Shown here one piece after another: positions 40,613 through 49,253 of a stretch of 59,115 nt of DNA. The notes beneath the pieces were generated by a model. That model was given only the letters and a program-made list of their open reading frames with translations. It searched no databases and had not been told where the DNA came from. This DNA comes from Paenibacillus tianmuensis (GTDB taxonomy: Bacteria; Bacillota; Bacilli; Paenibacillales; NBRC-103111). The stretch lies in contig NZ_FMTT01000038.1 in the NCBI RefSeq assembly GCF_900100345.1, forward strand, positions 1 to 59,115, in the 5' to 3' direction. Position numbers and translations under genes: made by a program. Position 1 is the first letter of the stretch, and each line of letters opens with the position of its first letter.

Positions 40613-40667
40613 AAAAAGGGGCTCTCTCCAGGTCGGTATCGGACCTAATGGGAGAGCCCCTTTTTTT
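40613..40667. terminator. Bidirectional terminator between glnL and ykfC
   Basis: AAAAAGGGGCTCTC pairs with GAGAGCCCCTTTTT (40613-40626 and 40652-40665). The loop holds a second stem AGGTC / GGACCT. T runs on both strands. Confidence 0.9.
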
Positions 40668-40679
40668 CGGGTGAACATT

Positions 40680-41600
40680 TTACCAATTTCTTCTGGAAAT
40701 ACAATGCTCCTTCGCCAGCCTGTAGCCGTCCAGCTCGACAAGCTCGATGCACCCTTCGGAATCGGGAGAATGGAGCATCCGGTTTTCCCCTGCATAGATT
40801 CCGACATGATGCACGCGCCCCTTGCCTTCTTCGTAGGCGAAGAAGAGCAGATCCCCCGGTTCCAGACTGTCCCGCTCCACCATCTGCCCCCGAACGGCTT
40901 GATCGGAAGCGTCCCGTGGAATGAGAATGCCTTGCGATTTGTGCATACTATAAGCAAAGCCGGAGCAGTCATAGCCGAAGGAAGACATGCCTCCCCACAA
41001 ATAAGGCAGACCGATAAACCGCATCCCCTGCCGGACCAGTTGCTGGCCCGCATGCTCTTCTTCCGCGCCGGACGATGCCGGACTACCGACGATCCGCACC
41101 TGCTCCTTCGGCAAGAAGCCCGTTCCGTGCGGGGTATCCACCACAACGCCGTCGTTTGTCTCTTCGATGACGGGCAGCCGGGATAAGAAGCTCAGTTCGA
41201 TCTCGGCTTTTGGCGAACGGAGGGTCAACCGCGCCCGGGGAGCGCTTACCTCCGCCCATCGGTCAGCAGCGACTTCCGCGCTTGCTTCCGTCAGCTGGCG
41301 CCTTGGCACCCATCCGGGATAGCCTGCTCCCTCCTTCCGGGTGGTTTGCTCGGGAATGAACACCTTGACCCACTCGCCGCTTTCTTCGGCAACGACCGCC
41401 TCGGCTCCGTACAGCATTTGCGTCTGAATCCGATTGGCACCGTATAAATCCAGCTTATCCTTAACGGTCATAGCACCGAGCCATTCTGTTATGGCCGCCG
41501 GATGCCGCAGCGCCGGTTCGTCCAGCGGCCGCGGGGAATCAGGAGACGTCCATACAGTGGCGACGGACACCGCCGCTCTCACTCGCTTCGGTCCGCTCAT
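40680..41600 (-). CDS. ykfC: gamma-D-glutamyl-L-diamino acid endopeptidase (NlpC/P60)
   Basis: A 306-residue enzyme. Two SH3-like domains (about 15-105 and 115-175) precede an NlpC/P60 domain (about 190-300). Catalytic Cys lies in Tyr-Asp-Cys-Ser-Gly-Phe and His in Val-His-His-Val-Gly-Ile-Tyr. No signal peptide is seen, in line with YkfC acting on imported peptides in the cytoplasm, where it cuts L-Ala-gamma-D-Glu from diamino acid residues. Its ATG overlaps the ykfB stop (ATGA). It is the last gene of the dpp-ykf operon. The substrate assignment follows the operon and the family. Confidence 0.9.
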   Translation of the reverse strand: MSGPKRVRAAVSVATVWTSPDSPRPLDEPALRHPAAITEWLGAMTVKDKLDLYGANRIQTQMLYGAEAVVAEESGEWVKVFIPEQTTRKEGAGYPGWVPRRQLTEASAEVAADRWAEVSAPRARLTLRSPKAEIELSFLSRLPVIEETNDGVVVDTPHGTGFLPKEQVRIVGSPASSGAEEEHAGQQLVRQGMRFIGLPYLWGGMSSFGYDCSGFAYSMHKSQGILIPRDASDQAVRGQMVERDSLEPGDLLFFAYEEGKGRVHHVGIYAGENRMLHSPDSEGCIELVELDGYRLAKEHCISRRNW

Positions 41601-42700
41601 GATACGGCTCCCTTCCCGTCCTGACAGCGTACGTTCCGGATGCCGAGTCCGGCCTCGTCCGGAAACGTCATGACCCGCCCGTCGTATCGGACACCGCCGT
41701 CGACAATATCGTGAAGCATCATCAGCGGCGCATCGAAGTCGAAGCGGGTAATGTTCTTTTTACTCGCCGCAAAATGAGCCGCCGCCGTTACAGCAAGACG
41801 GGATTCGATCATGCTGCCCACCATGCATTCCACGCCGTATTCCTCCGCAATTTGGTTGATGATTTGCGCCTTGTAGATCCCGCCCGATTTCATCAGCTTG
41901 ATATTGATCAGATCGGCCGCGCGCCGCTGCAGCACTTCAAGCGCCTGAACCGGAGAGAACACGCTTTCGTCCGCCATAATGAGCGTTTCGACCGCGTCCG
42001 TTACGGCCTTCAAGCCTGCGATATCTCCGGCCTTCACCGGCTGCTCCACAAGCTCGATGTCGAGGCCCATGTCTTCCATCCGCCGGATCGATTTGACCGC
42101 GTCCTTCACCTGCCAGCCTTGGTTCGCATCCAGCCTGATTTTGACCCGGTCGCCTACGCGGCTGCGGATTTCTTTGATCCGTTCGATATCTTCGCCGATC
42201 TCGTCCTTCCCTACCTTGATCTTCAGCACGTTGAACCCGGATTCCACATAGCGGGCCGCATCCTCGCCCATTTCTTTCGGCGAATTGACGCTGACGGTAA
42301 AGTCCGTCTCGATCCGATCCTTATAGCCTCCGAGAAATTGATACAGCGGCACCCCGCAGGCCTGTGCCACCAGGTCGTAGACCGCCATATCGACCGCGGC
42401 TTTGCCGCTGCTGCACCCGACCATCGCCTGATGGACGGATTGAATGATTTGTTCATAAGCCAGCAGATTTTTGCCGATTAGCAGCGGTGTGAACGTATGG
42501 ACAATGGCGGATTCGATACTTTCCAAGCTGTCCCCCGTAATCACAATCGTAGCCGGCGCTTCGCCCCAGCCGACCCGGCCATCGTCCGCCGTGATCCGAA
42601 CCAGGACAGATTCCGCTTGAAATACGGTCCGTAGCGCGGTTTTGAACGGTTTGACGAGCGGAGTCGACTGACGCATCACGTCTATTTTCTGAATAAGCAT
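41597..42700 (-). CDS. ykfB: L-Ala-D/L-Glu epimerase (enolase superfamily)
   Basis: A 367-residue enzyme of the muconate-lactonizing subgroup. The N-terminal capping domain is followed by a beta/alpha barrel. The Lys-x-Lys base is in Leu-Lys-Ile-Lys-Val-Gly (about 162). The metal ligands are in Leu-Asp-Ala-Asn-Gln-Gly-Trp (about 191), Val-Glu-Gln-Pro (about 219) and Ala-Asp-Glu-Ser (about 244), and the second Lys is in Asn-Ile-Lys-Leu-Met-Lys-Ser-Gly-Gly (about 268). It converts L-Ala-D-Glu from peptidoglycan into L-Ala-L-Glu so that ordinary peptidases can use it. Strong AAGGAGG site. It lies between ykfA and ykfC. Confidence 0.93.
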   Translation of the reverse strand: MLIQKIDVMRQSTPLVKPFKTALRTVFQAESVLVRITADDGRVGWGEAPATIVITGDSLESIESAIVHTFTPLLIGKNLLAYEQIIQSVHQAMVGCSSGKAAVDMAVYDLVAQACGVPLYQFLGGYKDRIETDFTVSVNSPKEMGEDAARYVESGFNVLKIKVGKDEIGEDIERIKEIRSRVGDRVKIRLDANQGWQVKDAVKSIRRMEDMGLDIELVEQPVKAGDIAGLKAVTDAVETLIMADESVFSPVQALEVLQRRAADLINIKLMKSGGIYKAQIINQIAEEYGVECMVGSMIESRLAVTAAAHFAASKKNITRFDFDAPLMMLHDIVDGGVRYDGRVMTFPDEAGLGIRNVRCQDGKGAVS

Positions 42701-42713
42701 CTAAGGCGCCTCC

Positions 42714-43646
42714 TTACGCTTCTACAGCCGATTCGATAAACTCCAGCTTCTTTTGTGCGGTATTCATCCTTGCCTCTATGCCTAACGGCACGGCGATATT
42801 CGGCGAGCAATGGCCGATTTTAAACCCTGCGAGTGCGGGTCTCCCCGCCTGAACGAGATAATGCCGGATGACCTGCTCCAACGTTAGTGAAAGGTTGTAC
42901 TTGTTCGGCTCGCAGTTGTGAAAATCGCAGACGAGAATTCCCGACGCATCGGCCAGCTTTCCAGCCTGCCGCAGTTGGTTCAGCATCCGGTCGACGCGGT
43001 ACGGCTCCTCGTCAATCTCTTCTATAAACAAAATACGTCCGCGGGTATCCAATTCATACGGCGTCCCGAGCGTGCTGACAAGCAGGGTCAAATTGCCTCC
43101 GACCAGCGGACCGTACGCTTCCCCCTCCACCAGAGCATAAAGCGGCGAGACGTCTTCCGTGTAGACAACCGGCTTCGGATGAAACAGCTGCTCAAAGCCC
43201 TGCAGGGTTAGCGGATGGACAGGCTCCTCGGCAAGGCAGGTCAGCATAGGACCGTGAAACGTGACAAGCCCCGAACGGTTCCCGATTGCGGTGTGGAGAA
43301 ACGTGATGTCGCTGTATCCCCAGAAAACTTTTGGGTTATTGCGAATGCCGTCGTAATCCAGCCTATCGGCTATTCGTCCCGACCCGTATCCGCCGCGCGC
43401 GCATACGATGGCCCGAATGTCCGGGTCTGCGAACATCGCGTTCAGCTCCGCCGTCCGCTCCTCGTCCGTCCCCGCCAAATAACCGTACTGGCCGGACAAC
43501 GTGCTGCCGAAGCGGACGTTCAGGCCCATCCGCTTCAAAGTACCGGCCGCCCGCTCGATTCTGCTCCGGTCGCCCTGGCTGGCCGGGGCCGTAATGCCTA
43601 CCGTATCGCCTGCGGCGAGACGCGGAGGTTTGATGCGCTTGCGCAT
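42714..43646 (-). CDS. ykfA: LD-carboxypeptidase (S66) of the muropeptide operon
   Basis: A 310-residue cytoplasmic serine peptidase, paralogous to the gene at 26340-27272. The triad Ser lies in Trp-Gly-Tyr-Ser-Asp-Ile-Thr-Phe-Leu (about 110), Glu in Leu-Phe-Ile-Glu-Glu-Ile-Asp-Glu (about 206) and His in Ile-Gly-His-Cys-Ser-Pro-Asn (about 277). It removes the terminal D-residue from muropeptides. GGAGG site. Located after dppE and before ykfB, as in B. subtilis. Confidence 0.9.
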   Translation of the reverse strand: MRKRIKPPRLAAGDTVGITAPASQGDRSRIERAAGTLKRMGLNVRFGSTLSGQYGYLAGTDEERTAELNAMFADPDIRAIVCARGGYGSGRIADRLDYDGIRNNPKVFWGYSDITFLHTAIGNRSGLVTFHGPMLTCLAEEPVHPLTLQGFEQLFHPKPVVYTEDVSPLYALVEGEAYGPLVGGNLTLLVSTLGTPYELDTRGRILFIEEIDEEPYRVDRMLNQLRQAGKLADASGILVCDFHNCEPNKYNLSLTLEQVIRHYLVQAGRPALAGFKIGHCSPNIAVPLGIEARMNTAQKKLEFIESAVEA

Positions 43647-43682
43647 GGTGTCTTCCTCCCTTCGGAATTCGCAAGGAACCGT

Positions 43683-45305
43683 CTATTTCAAATCGGCCCA
43701 TTTGAAGTCGATGTAGCCGTAGGCGTGCCGGACGACTCCTTCCAGCTTGTCGCTTTGCATATAAGCGGAGTTATAAAAATAGATCGGCATGATCGGCGCT
43801 TCATCGAGCAATATTTTCTCCGCTTCGTGCAGCAATTTGAACCGCTTGGCATTGTCCGGCTCCTTGTAGGCGTCCTGAATCAGCTTATCGTACTGCGCAT
43901 TGCTCCAGCCGGTCCGGTTGTTCGGATTGCCGGTCTGGAAGATGTCGAGGAAATTGATCGGATCGGCAAAATCCGGTAACCAAGACGAACGGGAAAATTG
44001 CAATTGCAGCTTTTTCTGCTCGGCCGTCAGCACCTTGCCTTCCTTGCTCTCGATTTTCACGTCGACGCCCAAGCTTTCTTTGAACATTGCTTGAGTCGCC
44101 TCGGCAATTTTCTGGTGCAGGTCGTTCGTATTGTAGGTCAGCGTCACCTGCGGGAGCGTTTTGTAGCCCGCCTCGGCCATTCCTTTCTCCAGCAGCTTTT
44201 TCGCTTCTGCGGCGTCGAATTTCACCAGCTTTCCGCCGACTTTGCGGAAGTCATCCCCTGCTGGATCTTTGAGACCGTACGAGACGAACCCGTCAGCCAC
44301 CTTTTGCTTCTGCTTGACGACGAGGTCGACGATTTTCTGGCTATCCACAGCCATCTGGAACGCTTTGCGGATATTGACGTTATCGAACGGCGGCATCTTG
44401 GTGTTGAACCGGTAAAAATACGTTCCCGCCGAATCCTCCACCTTGACCTTGCCTTCCGCGAACAGCTTCTGGCTCAAATCGGCCGGAATGATGCCGTCAA
44501 TATGCAGCCCTCCGCTCTGATACAGCTGATACTCCGTATTCGTGTCGTTGACCATTTTGAACGTAACGCCGTCCAGCTTGACGCTCGCCGCATCCCAGTA
44601 CTGGTCGTTTTTGACCATCTTCAGCTCGGAATCGTGCTTCCATTCGGTGATCTTGAACGGACCGTTGCTTACGATCGTCGCGGCTTCGCTTGCCCATTTG
44701 TCGTTTTTCTCCACGGTTGCCTTATGCACCGGGAAAAATGCCGGGTTGGACACCATCCCGAGCAGCCACGGGGCCGGCTTGGTCAACACGACCTCCAGCG
44801 TCTTGTCGTCCGTCGCTTTAATTTTGACGCCGTCGGCCGGGCCTTTATCCGAATTGTACGCTTCGGCTCCTTCGATGACGTAAGCCAGAGGCGCGGCCGG
44901 CGAAGGCTTCTTCGGATCGAGCATCCGCTTCCAAGCGAATTCGAAATCGGACGCCTTCACCGCGTCCCCGTTGGACCACTTGATGCCGTCCCTCAGCGTA
45001 AACGTATACTGCTTGCCGTCGGGACTCATCTTCCATTCCTTGGCCATCGCGGGCTCAGGGGTTTGGCTTTTGCCAAGGCGCGTCAAGCCTTCCATGGCGT
45101 TGTTCAGGATGTCGTACGACACTTGGTCGAACCCGACCGGCGGGTCCAGCGACGTAGGCTCCCTCAGATTGTTGTACAGCAGGATTTTGGCCTGCTGTTC
45201 GTTCCGGGCCGAGCCGGTGCCTGCCCCTTCTTTGCCGCTGCACCCTGCCAGCGCCGTGCCGGACAACAGGATACAGCCGAGGAGTAAAGCCGTTCTTTTC
45301 TTCAT
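43683..45305 (-). CDS. dppE: Peptide-binding lipoprotein of the dpp ABC transporter
   Basis: A 540-residue extracellular solute-binding protein (family 5). Lipobox Leu-Ala-Gly-Cys (Cys22) behind a Lys-Lys-Arg signal. The SBP_bac_5 body shows Leu-Arg-Glu-Pro-Thr-Ser-Leu-Asp-Pro, Phe-Thr-Leu-Arg-Asp-Gly-Ile-Lys-Trp-Ser-Asn-Gly and Asn-Asn-Arg-Thr-Gly-Trp. It captures cell-wall or other short peptides for DppBCD. AAGGAG site. Between dppD and ykfA. Confidence 0.92.
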   Translation of the reverse strand: MKKRTALLLGCILLSGTALAGCSGKEGAGTGSARNEQQAKILLYNNLREPTSLDPPVGFDQVSYDILNNAMEGLTRLGKSQTPEPAMAKEWKMSPDGKQYTFTLRDGIKWSNGDAVKASDFEFAWKRMLDPKKPSPAAPLAYVIEGAEAYNSDKGPADGVKIKATDDKTLEVVLTKPAPWLLGMVSNPAFFPVHKATVEKNDKWASEAATIVSNGPFKITEWKHDSELKMVKNDQYWDAASVKLDGVTFKMVNDTNTEYQLYQSGGLHIDGIIPADLSQKLFAEGKVKVEDSAGTYFYRFNTKMPPFDNVNIRKAFQMAVDSQKIVDLVVKQKQKVADGFVSYGLKDPAGDDFRKVGGKLVKFDAAEAKKLLEKGMAEAGYKTLPQVTLTYNTNDLHQKIAEATQAMFKESLGVDVKIESKEGKVLTAEQKKLQLQFSRSSWLPDFADPINFLDIFQTGNPNNRTGWSNAQYDKLIQDAYKEPDNAKRFKLLHEAEKILLDEAPIMPIYFYNSAYMQSDKLEGVVRHAYGYIDFKWADLK

Positions 45306-45341
45306 GCAACGTCTCTCCTTTACATTGTATGATAGGATTCG

Positions 45342-46397
45342 CTAACCTATCGCCGATCGGGTAAAAGTATTCGTGCTCGGCGAGTCACTCTGCTTGGCGC
45401 GCGTGTCCTGAAGCCAACAGGCAACGCCGTGCCCGCCGGGCAAGCAGGACGTTTCCGGCTGGAAGTCGGCGCACACTTCCATGGCGTAAGGACACCGGGC
45501 TGCGAATGCGCAGCCTTTGGGCGGCGCGAACAGATCCGGCGGAGTCCCCGGTATCGATTGCAGCGGGGTATTCCGGTCGCTATCCAGACGCGGCATGGAA
45601 GCGAGCAGCCCTTTCGTATAAGGATGCTGCGGATGCTGGAACACCTCGTCCACCGTGCCCGACTCGACCACCTTGCCGGCGTACATGACGTTCACGCGGT
45701 CCGCGATATTCGCCACCACGCCCAGGTCGTGGGTGATCATGATGATGGATACGCCGGTTTTGCGCTGCAGCAGCTTGAACAGATCGAGAATCTGCGCCTG
45801 AATCGTCACATCGAGCGCCGTGGTCGGTTCGTCGGCAATGAGCACCGACGGCTTGCCGACGGCTGCGATCGCGATCATGATGCGCTGCCTCATGCCGCCG
45901 CTGAACTGGTGCAGATGCTGCTTGAGCCGGCTTTCCGGATTGGAAATGCCGACCAACTCCAGCATCTCTATCGCCTGCTTGCGGGCTTCGGACCGCGACA
46001 GCTTCTGATGGCGGATGATGCCCTCCATAATCTGCTCGCCGATGGTGATCGTCGGATTGAGCGCGGTCATTGCATCCTGGAAAATCATCGTGATGGCCGA
46101 GCCCCTGATCTCCCGCATCTGCTTTTCCGTCAGCCCGGTCAGCTCCCGTCCTTGAAACCGGATGCTGCCCTGCTTGATCTGCGAGGTATGCGGGGGCAGC
46201 AGCCGCATTAAGCTGCGGGCGGTAACGCTTTTGCCGCAGCCGGATTCGCCCACGATGGCGAGCGTCTCGCCGCGGCGAAGCGTCAAGCTCACGCCGCGGA
46301 CCGCCTGCACCTCGCCGCCGTACGTGGCGAAGGAGACATGCAGGTCTTTCACTTCGAGCAGTACGTCCGAGGAAGACAATGAATCGGGTCCATTCAT
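45342..46397 (-). CDS. dppD: Peptide ABC transporter ATPase
   Basis: A 351-residue ATPase. Walker A Gly-Glu-Ser-Gly-Cys-Gly-Lys-Ser, signature Phe-Ser-Gly-Gly-Met-Arg-Gln-Arg, Walker B Leu-Ile-Ala-Asp-Glu-Pro-Thr-Thr-Ala-Leu-Asp, H-loop Ile-Thr-His-Asp. The C-terminal oligopeptide-transporter extension has a Cys-rich patch (Gly-Cys-Ala-Phe-Ala-Ala-Arg-Cys-Pro-Tyr ... Val-Cys), which in this family can carry an iron-sulfur centre. The operon encodes only this one ATPase; the second (DppF/YkfD type) is absent here. GAGGAGG site. Confidence 0.92.
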   Translation of the reverse strand: MNGPDSLSSSDVLLEVKDLHVSFATYGGEVQAVRGVSLTLRRGETLAIVGESGCGKSVTARSLMRLLPPHTSQIKQGSIRFQGRELTGLTEKQMREIRGSAITMIFQDAMTALNPTITIGEQIMEGIIRHQKLSRSEARKQAIEMLELVGISNPESRLKQHLHQFSGGMRQRIMIAIAAVGKPSVLIADEPTTALDVTIQAQILDLFKLLQRKTGVSIIMITHDLGVVANIADRVNVMYAGKVVESGTVDEVFQHPQHPYTKGLLASMPRLDSDRNTPLQSIPGTPPDLFAPPKGCAFAARCPYAMEVCADFQPETSCLPGGHGVACWLQDTRAKQSDSPSTNTFTRSAIG

Positions 46398-46401
46398 GGA
46401 G

Positions 46402-47319
46402 CTACCTCCTCTGCTTCGGATTAAATGTGTTTTGCAGCCCGTCGCCGAGCAGGTTGAACGCCAGCATCGTCAGCGAGATGAAGAACGCCGGAAAGAACAG
46501 TCGCCACCAATAACCGGATAAAATCGTCGGCAGCGCATCGTTCGCCATCGTGCCCCAACTGGCCAGCGGAGGCTGGATGCCAAGACCGAGGAAGCTGAGG
46601 AACGCTTCCGCGAAGATCGCCGACGGGACGGAGAACGTCACCTGCACGATAATGACGCCGAAAGCGTTAGGCAGCAGATGTCTGCGGATCACGCTCCAAG
46701 GACTCGCTCCGAGCGTCCGCGAAGCCAGCACGTACTCGGACGACGCCAGCTGAAGCACCTGCCCTCGTACGATCCGGGCCATACCGATCCAGCCGGTCGC
46801 CGTTAGCGCGATGATGATGGTGAACAAGCCCGGGCCCATGACGACCATCAGCAGGATTACGATCAGCAGGTACGGAAGACCGTACAGGATATCGACGATC
46901 CGCATCATGATGTTATCGACCCGCCCGCCAAAATAACCCGCAATGCCCCCGTAAACGACGCCGATGAGAAAATCGATGAGTGCGGCGACGACGCCAACGG
47001 TCAGCGATATGCGGGAGCCGAACAGGATGCGTGCGAACACATCCCGGCCGAGCTCGTCGGTGCCGAACCAATGCTCGGCCGACGGAGCCTGATTGCCGTT
47101 CAGCAGGTTTTGCTTGGAGTAGCTCTGGTCCGTCAGCCAAGGCCCGACGATCGAAAGCGCCGCAAGCGCGACGATGAAAATAAGTCCGAGCAGAGCCAGC
47201 TTGTTCTTGAACAGCCGGATGCGCGCCTGCTGCCAGAACGTCAGCTGCGGCCGGACGATCGCTTCCATGGGGCCGACGCGTTTTTGCATCGGCACAAACA
47301 AGTGATCGGGAACCGACAT
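46402..47319 (-). CDS. dppC: Peptide ABC transporter permease 2
   Basis: A 305-residue membrane protein with six helices, OppC/DppC type. The coupling segment near the end reads Glu-Ala-Phe-Leu-Ser-Phe-Leu-Gly-Leu-Gly-Ile-Gln-Pro-Pro, and an EAA loop follows Ala-Ser-Arg-Thr-Leu-Gly-Ala-Ser. ATG 47319 with AGGAGG 7 nt upstream is preferred over a GTG two codons before. That ribosome binding site is part of a three-fold 13-bp tandem repeat that also makes up the 3' end of dppB. Confidence 0.92.
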   Translation of the reverse strand: MSVPDHLFVPMQKRVGPMEAIVRPQLTFWQQARIRLFKNKLALLGLIFIVALAALSIVGPWLTDQSYSKQNLLNGNQAPSAEHWFGTDELGRDVFARILFGSRISLTVGVVAALIDFLIGVVYGGIAGYFGGRVDNIMMRIVDILYGLPYLLIVILLMVVMGPGLFTIIIALTATGWIGMARIVRGQVLQLASSEYVLASRTLGASPWSVIRRHLLPNAFGVIIVQVTFSVPSAIFAEAFLSFLGLGIQPPLASWGTMANDALPTILSGYWWRLFFPAFFISLTMLAFNLLGDGLQNTFNPKQRR

Positions 47320-47329
47320 CCTCACCCCT

Positions 47330-47368
47330 CCTTTCTATGCATCCTTTCTATGCATCCTTTCTATGCAG
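47330..47368. repeat. 13-bp tandem repeat, three copies, at the dppB/dppC junction
   Basis: CCTTTCTATGCAT at 47330-47342 and 47343-47355, then CCTTTCTATGCAG at 47356-47368. It covers the dppB stop codon and the dppC ribosome binding site. Thirteen is not a multiple of three, so unit changes would alter the dppB end. Confidence 0.8.
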
Positions 47369-48280
47369 CTTGATGCGGGGATCGATCAGGCTGTACGCGA
47401 TATCGACCAGGAACATCATGAAGATGAGCAGGGTGCTGTAGAACACCGTCGTTCCCATGATGACCGCATAATCCCGGTTGTTGATCCCGTCCACAAAATA
47501 TTTCCCCATACCCGGAATCGCAAAAATTTTCTCGATGACAAAGCTGCCCGTCAGCACGTTCGCAAGCAATGCGCCGACTAACGTAACCACCGGCAGCACC
47601 GCATTGCGCAGGGCGTGCTTGAACACAATCGTCGCCGGAGAAAGCCCTTTGGCTCTTGCCGTCTCGATGTAGTCCTGCGTCAACACTTCGACCATATTGG
47701 CCCGCGTCAGTCTTGCAATGATCGCAATCGGTCCGGTGGACAGCGCGACCGCAGGCAGCACGACATGCTTCCATGTCCCCCACGTCGCCACCGGCAGCAG
47801 CTCCCATTCCACCGCGATGTATTTGATCAGCAGCGGAGCCACGACGAAATTGGGCACCGCGATGCCGACGACGGCGAGCACCATGGCGATGTAGTCGATC
47901 AGGCCGTTTTGCCGGAGCGCGGCCGCCGTTCCGAGCGCAATGCCCGATGCGATTGCAAGGAGCAGCGCCACGATGCCAAGCTGGAACGAGACCGGGAAGC
48001 CGCGCTCGATCATCGCGTTCACGCTTTCCGGATAATGCGAGATCGACGGCCCGAGATCCAGCGTAAGCAGCGACTTCAAGTAAAGCCCATACTGAACGTA
48101 CACCGGCTTATCCAAATGGTAGAACGCCATCATGTTCTGGACAACGGCCGGATTGGCCTCCTTGCCGTCCCGGTCGAACGGCGAGCCCGGAATCGTATGC
48201 ATCAGGAAAAACGTAATCGTGACGATGAGCCAAAGCGTCACCAGCATGGACACGAATCTTTTCAATAGGTACGTCGCCAC
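47348..48280 (-). CDS. dppB: Peptide ABC transporter permease 1
   Basis: A 310-residue membrane protein with six helices, OppB/DppB type. It begins with Leu-Leu-Lys-Arg-Phe and the family end Asp-Pro-Arg-Ile-Lys-Leu is present. The coupling loop is Glu-Thr-Ala-Arg-Ala-Lys-Gly-Leu. GTG start with a modest GGGTG site, 15 bp after dppA. Its last codons (Leu-His-Arg-Lys-Asp-Ala-stop) come from the first unit of the 13-bp tandem repeat. Confidence 0.92.
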   Translation of the reverse strand: MATYLLKRFVSMLVTLWLIVTITFFLMHTIPGSPFDRDGKEANPAVVQNMMAFYHLDKPVYVQYGLYLKSLLTLDLGPSISHYPESVNAMIERGFPVSFQLGIVALLLAIASGIALGTAAALRQNGLIDYIAMVLAVVGIAVPNFVVAPLLIKYIAVEWELLPVATWGTWKHVVLPAVALSTGPIAIIARLTRANMVEVLTQDYIETARAKGLSPATIVFKHALRNAVLPVVTLVGALLANVLTGSFVIEKIFAIPGMGKYFVDGINNRDYAVIMGTTVFYSTLLIFMMFLVDIAYSLIDPRIKLHRKDA

Positions 48281-48295
48281 TCGATCACCCGCTTC

Positions 48296-49120
48296 TTAAC
48301 AAAATGAAGTTCGCATGGCCAGTTCCGTCATCACCAGCATAGCTTGGTACGCCTCCAGAATGTTTTTGGCTTGAAAGGAAACGACCGGCGAGCCCTGCTC
48401 GATCGTCGTTCCCGGCATCAGATGCGCCCATTCCGCCTGACCGTAATTGGCGAATTCGATCGACAGCACCGGACTCTCCGGGGGCGTTAAGGGCTTTACG
48501 CGGCTGCGTGCCTCAAGCGCTTCCCTCGTTTTCTCGCGCAGCAGCTGCCCGCTCTTCTCCGGCGTCAAGCAGAGCGCCGCTGTCCGCGATATGCGCCGTT
48601 TGACGATGGCCGTCGTCACCCCCGGGATCAACGCCTCCGCTTCCTCCGCCGTCTCGTCGTCTCCCGCCACGAGCAGCACCGGCACGCCGTAATGACCCGC
48701 GACGAACGCATTGAAGCCGAGCTCTCCGATTGCCGTATCGTTGATGTACATGTTCCGCACGCCGAAAATCATCGTGTGGCTGAGCACGCCCTTTCTCGCA
48801 GCCCGTGTATGATAGCCCAGAAAAGCGGCCCCGGCGAAGCTGGCGTCAAGCCCCTGCACCATCGAAAACGGCTTGACGTCCCCCGAAATCAGCTGCGTCT
48901 CCGGATGAAGCTTCTCGATCAGCAAGTTGTTCATTTTGGAGTGGCTGTCGTTGACTACAACTTCCCCGCATCCCTCTTGGAATGCCGTTTCAATGACATG
49001 ATTGGCTTCCGCGGTCATAATGAGCCGGCCTCTTTCGTAGTTGTGCTTGCCGGAATCGACAAACGTCGCATCGACCAGTCCGGTAATGCCTTCCATATCG
49101 ATCGAAATGTACAGTTTCAT
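48296..49120 (-). CDS. dppA: D-aminopeptidase of the dpp operon
   Basis: A 274-residue enzyme, the same length as B. subtilis DppA. ATG 49120 has GGAGG upstream; 17 more in-frame codons are not used. The zinc ligands of the family are in place: Asp8 and Glu10 in Ser-Ile-Asp-Met-Glu-Gly, His60 in Asp-Ser-His-Ser-Lys-Met, His in Gly-Tyr-His-Thr-Arg (about 104) and Glu in Ile-Gly-Glu-Leu-Gly (about 133). It removes N-terminal D-amino acids from short peptides in the cytoplasm. A strong hairpin ends 30 bp before its start, and its promoter probably lies upstream of the DUF3870 gene. Confidence 0.93.
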   Translation of the reverse strand: MKLYISIDMEGITGLVDATFVDSGKHNYERGRLIMTAEANHVIETAFQEGCGEVVVNDSHSKMNNLLIEKLHPETQLISGDVKPFSMVQGLDASFAGAAFLGYHTRAARKGVLSHTMIFGVRNMYINDTAIGELGFNAFVAGHYGVPVLLVAGDDETAEEAEALIPGVTTAIVKRRISRTAALCLTPEKSGQLLREKTREALEARSRVKPLTPPESPVLSIEFANYGQAEWAHLMPGTTIEQGSPVVSFQAKNILEAYQAMLVMTELAMRTSFC

Positions 49121-49150
49121 CGCTCCATCCTCCAATTCGATTTGTAGATA

Positions 49151-49213
49151 AAAAAATCCAGCAAACGACAACCGGCAGCCGCAAGGCTTCCAAGCGTATC
49201 GTTTGCTGGATTT
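49151..49213 (-). terminator. Strong terminator-like hairpin between DUF3870 and dppA
   Basis: Perfect 15-bp arms AAATCCAGCAAACGA (49154-49168) and TCGTTTGCTGGATTT (49199-49213), with a GCC-GCAA-GGC hairpin in the loop and TTTTTT on the minus-strand side. It lies 30 bp before the dppA ATG. No promoter fits between, so it may act as an attenuator of dppA-ykfC. Confidence 0.75.
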
Positions 49214-49253
49214 TATTTACGCGTATGTCGCCATACTAATAAACAAAGCAGCG

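Noticed and set aside
43998..45287. A 429-codon plus-strand frame opposite dppE
   Set aside because: Antisense shadow of a clear solute-binding lipoprotein; no start signal.
47330..47368. CRISPR-like repeat
   Set aside because: The 13-bp units are directly adjacent without spacers; it is a simple tandem repeat.
49151..49213. T-box or other riboswitch before dppA
   Set aside because: No T-box sequence (AGGGTGGNACCGCG) or specifier loop is visible; only a plain long stem with a T run.
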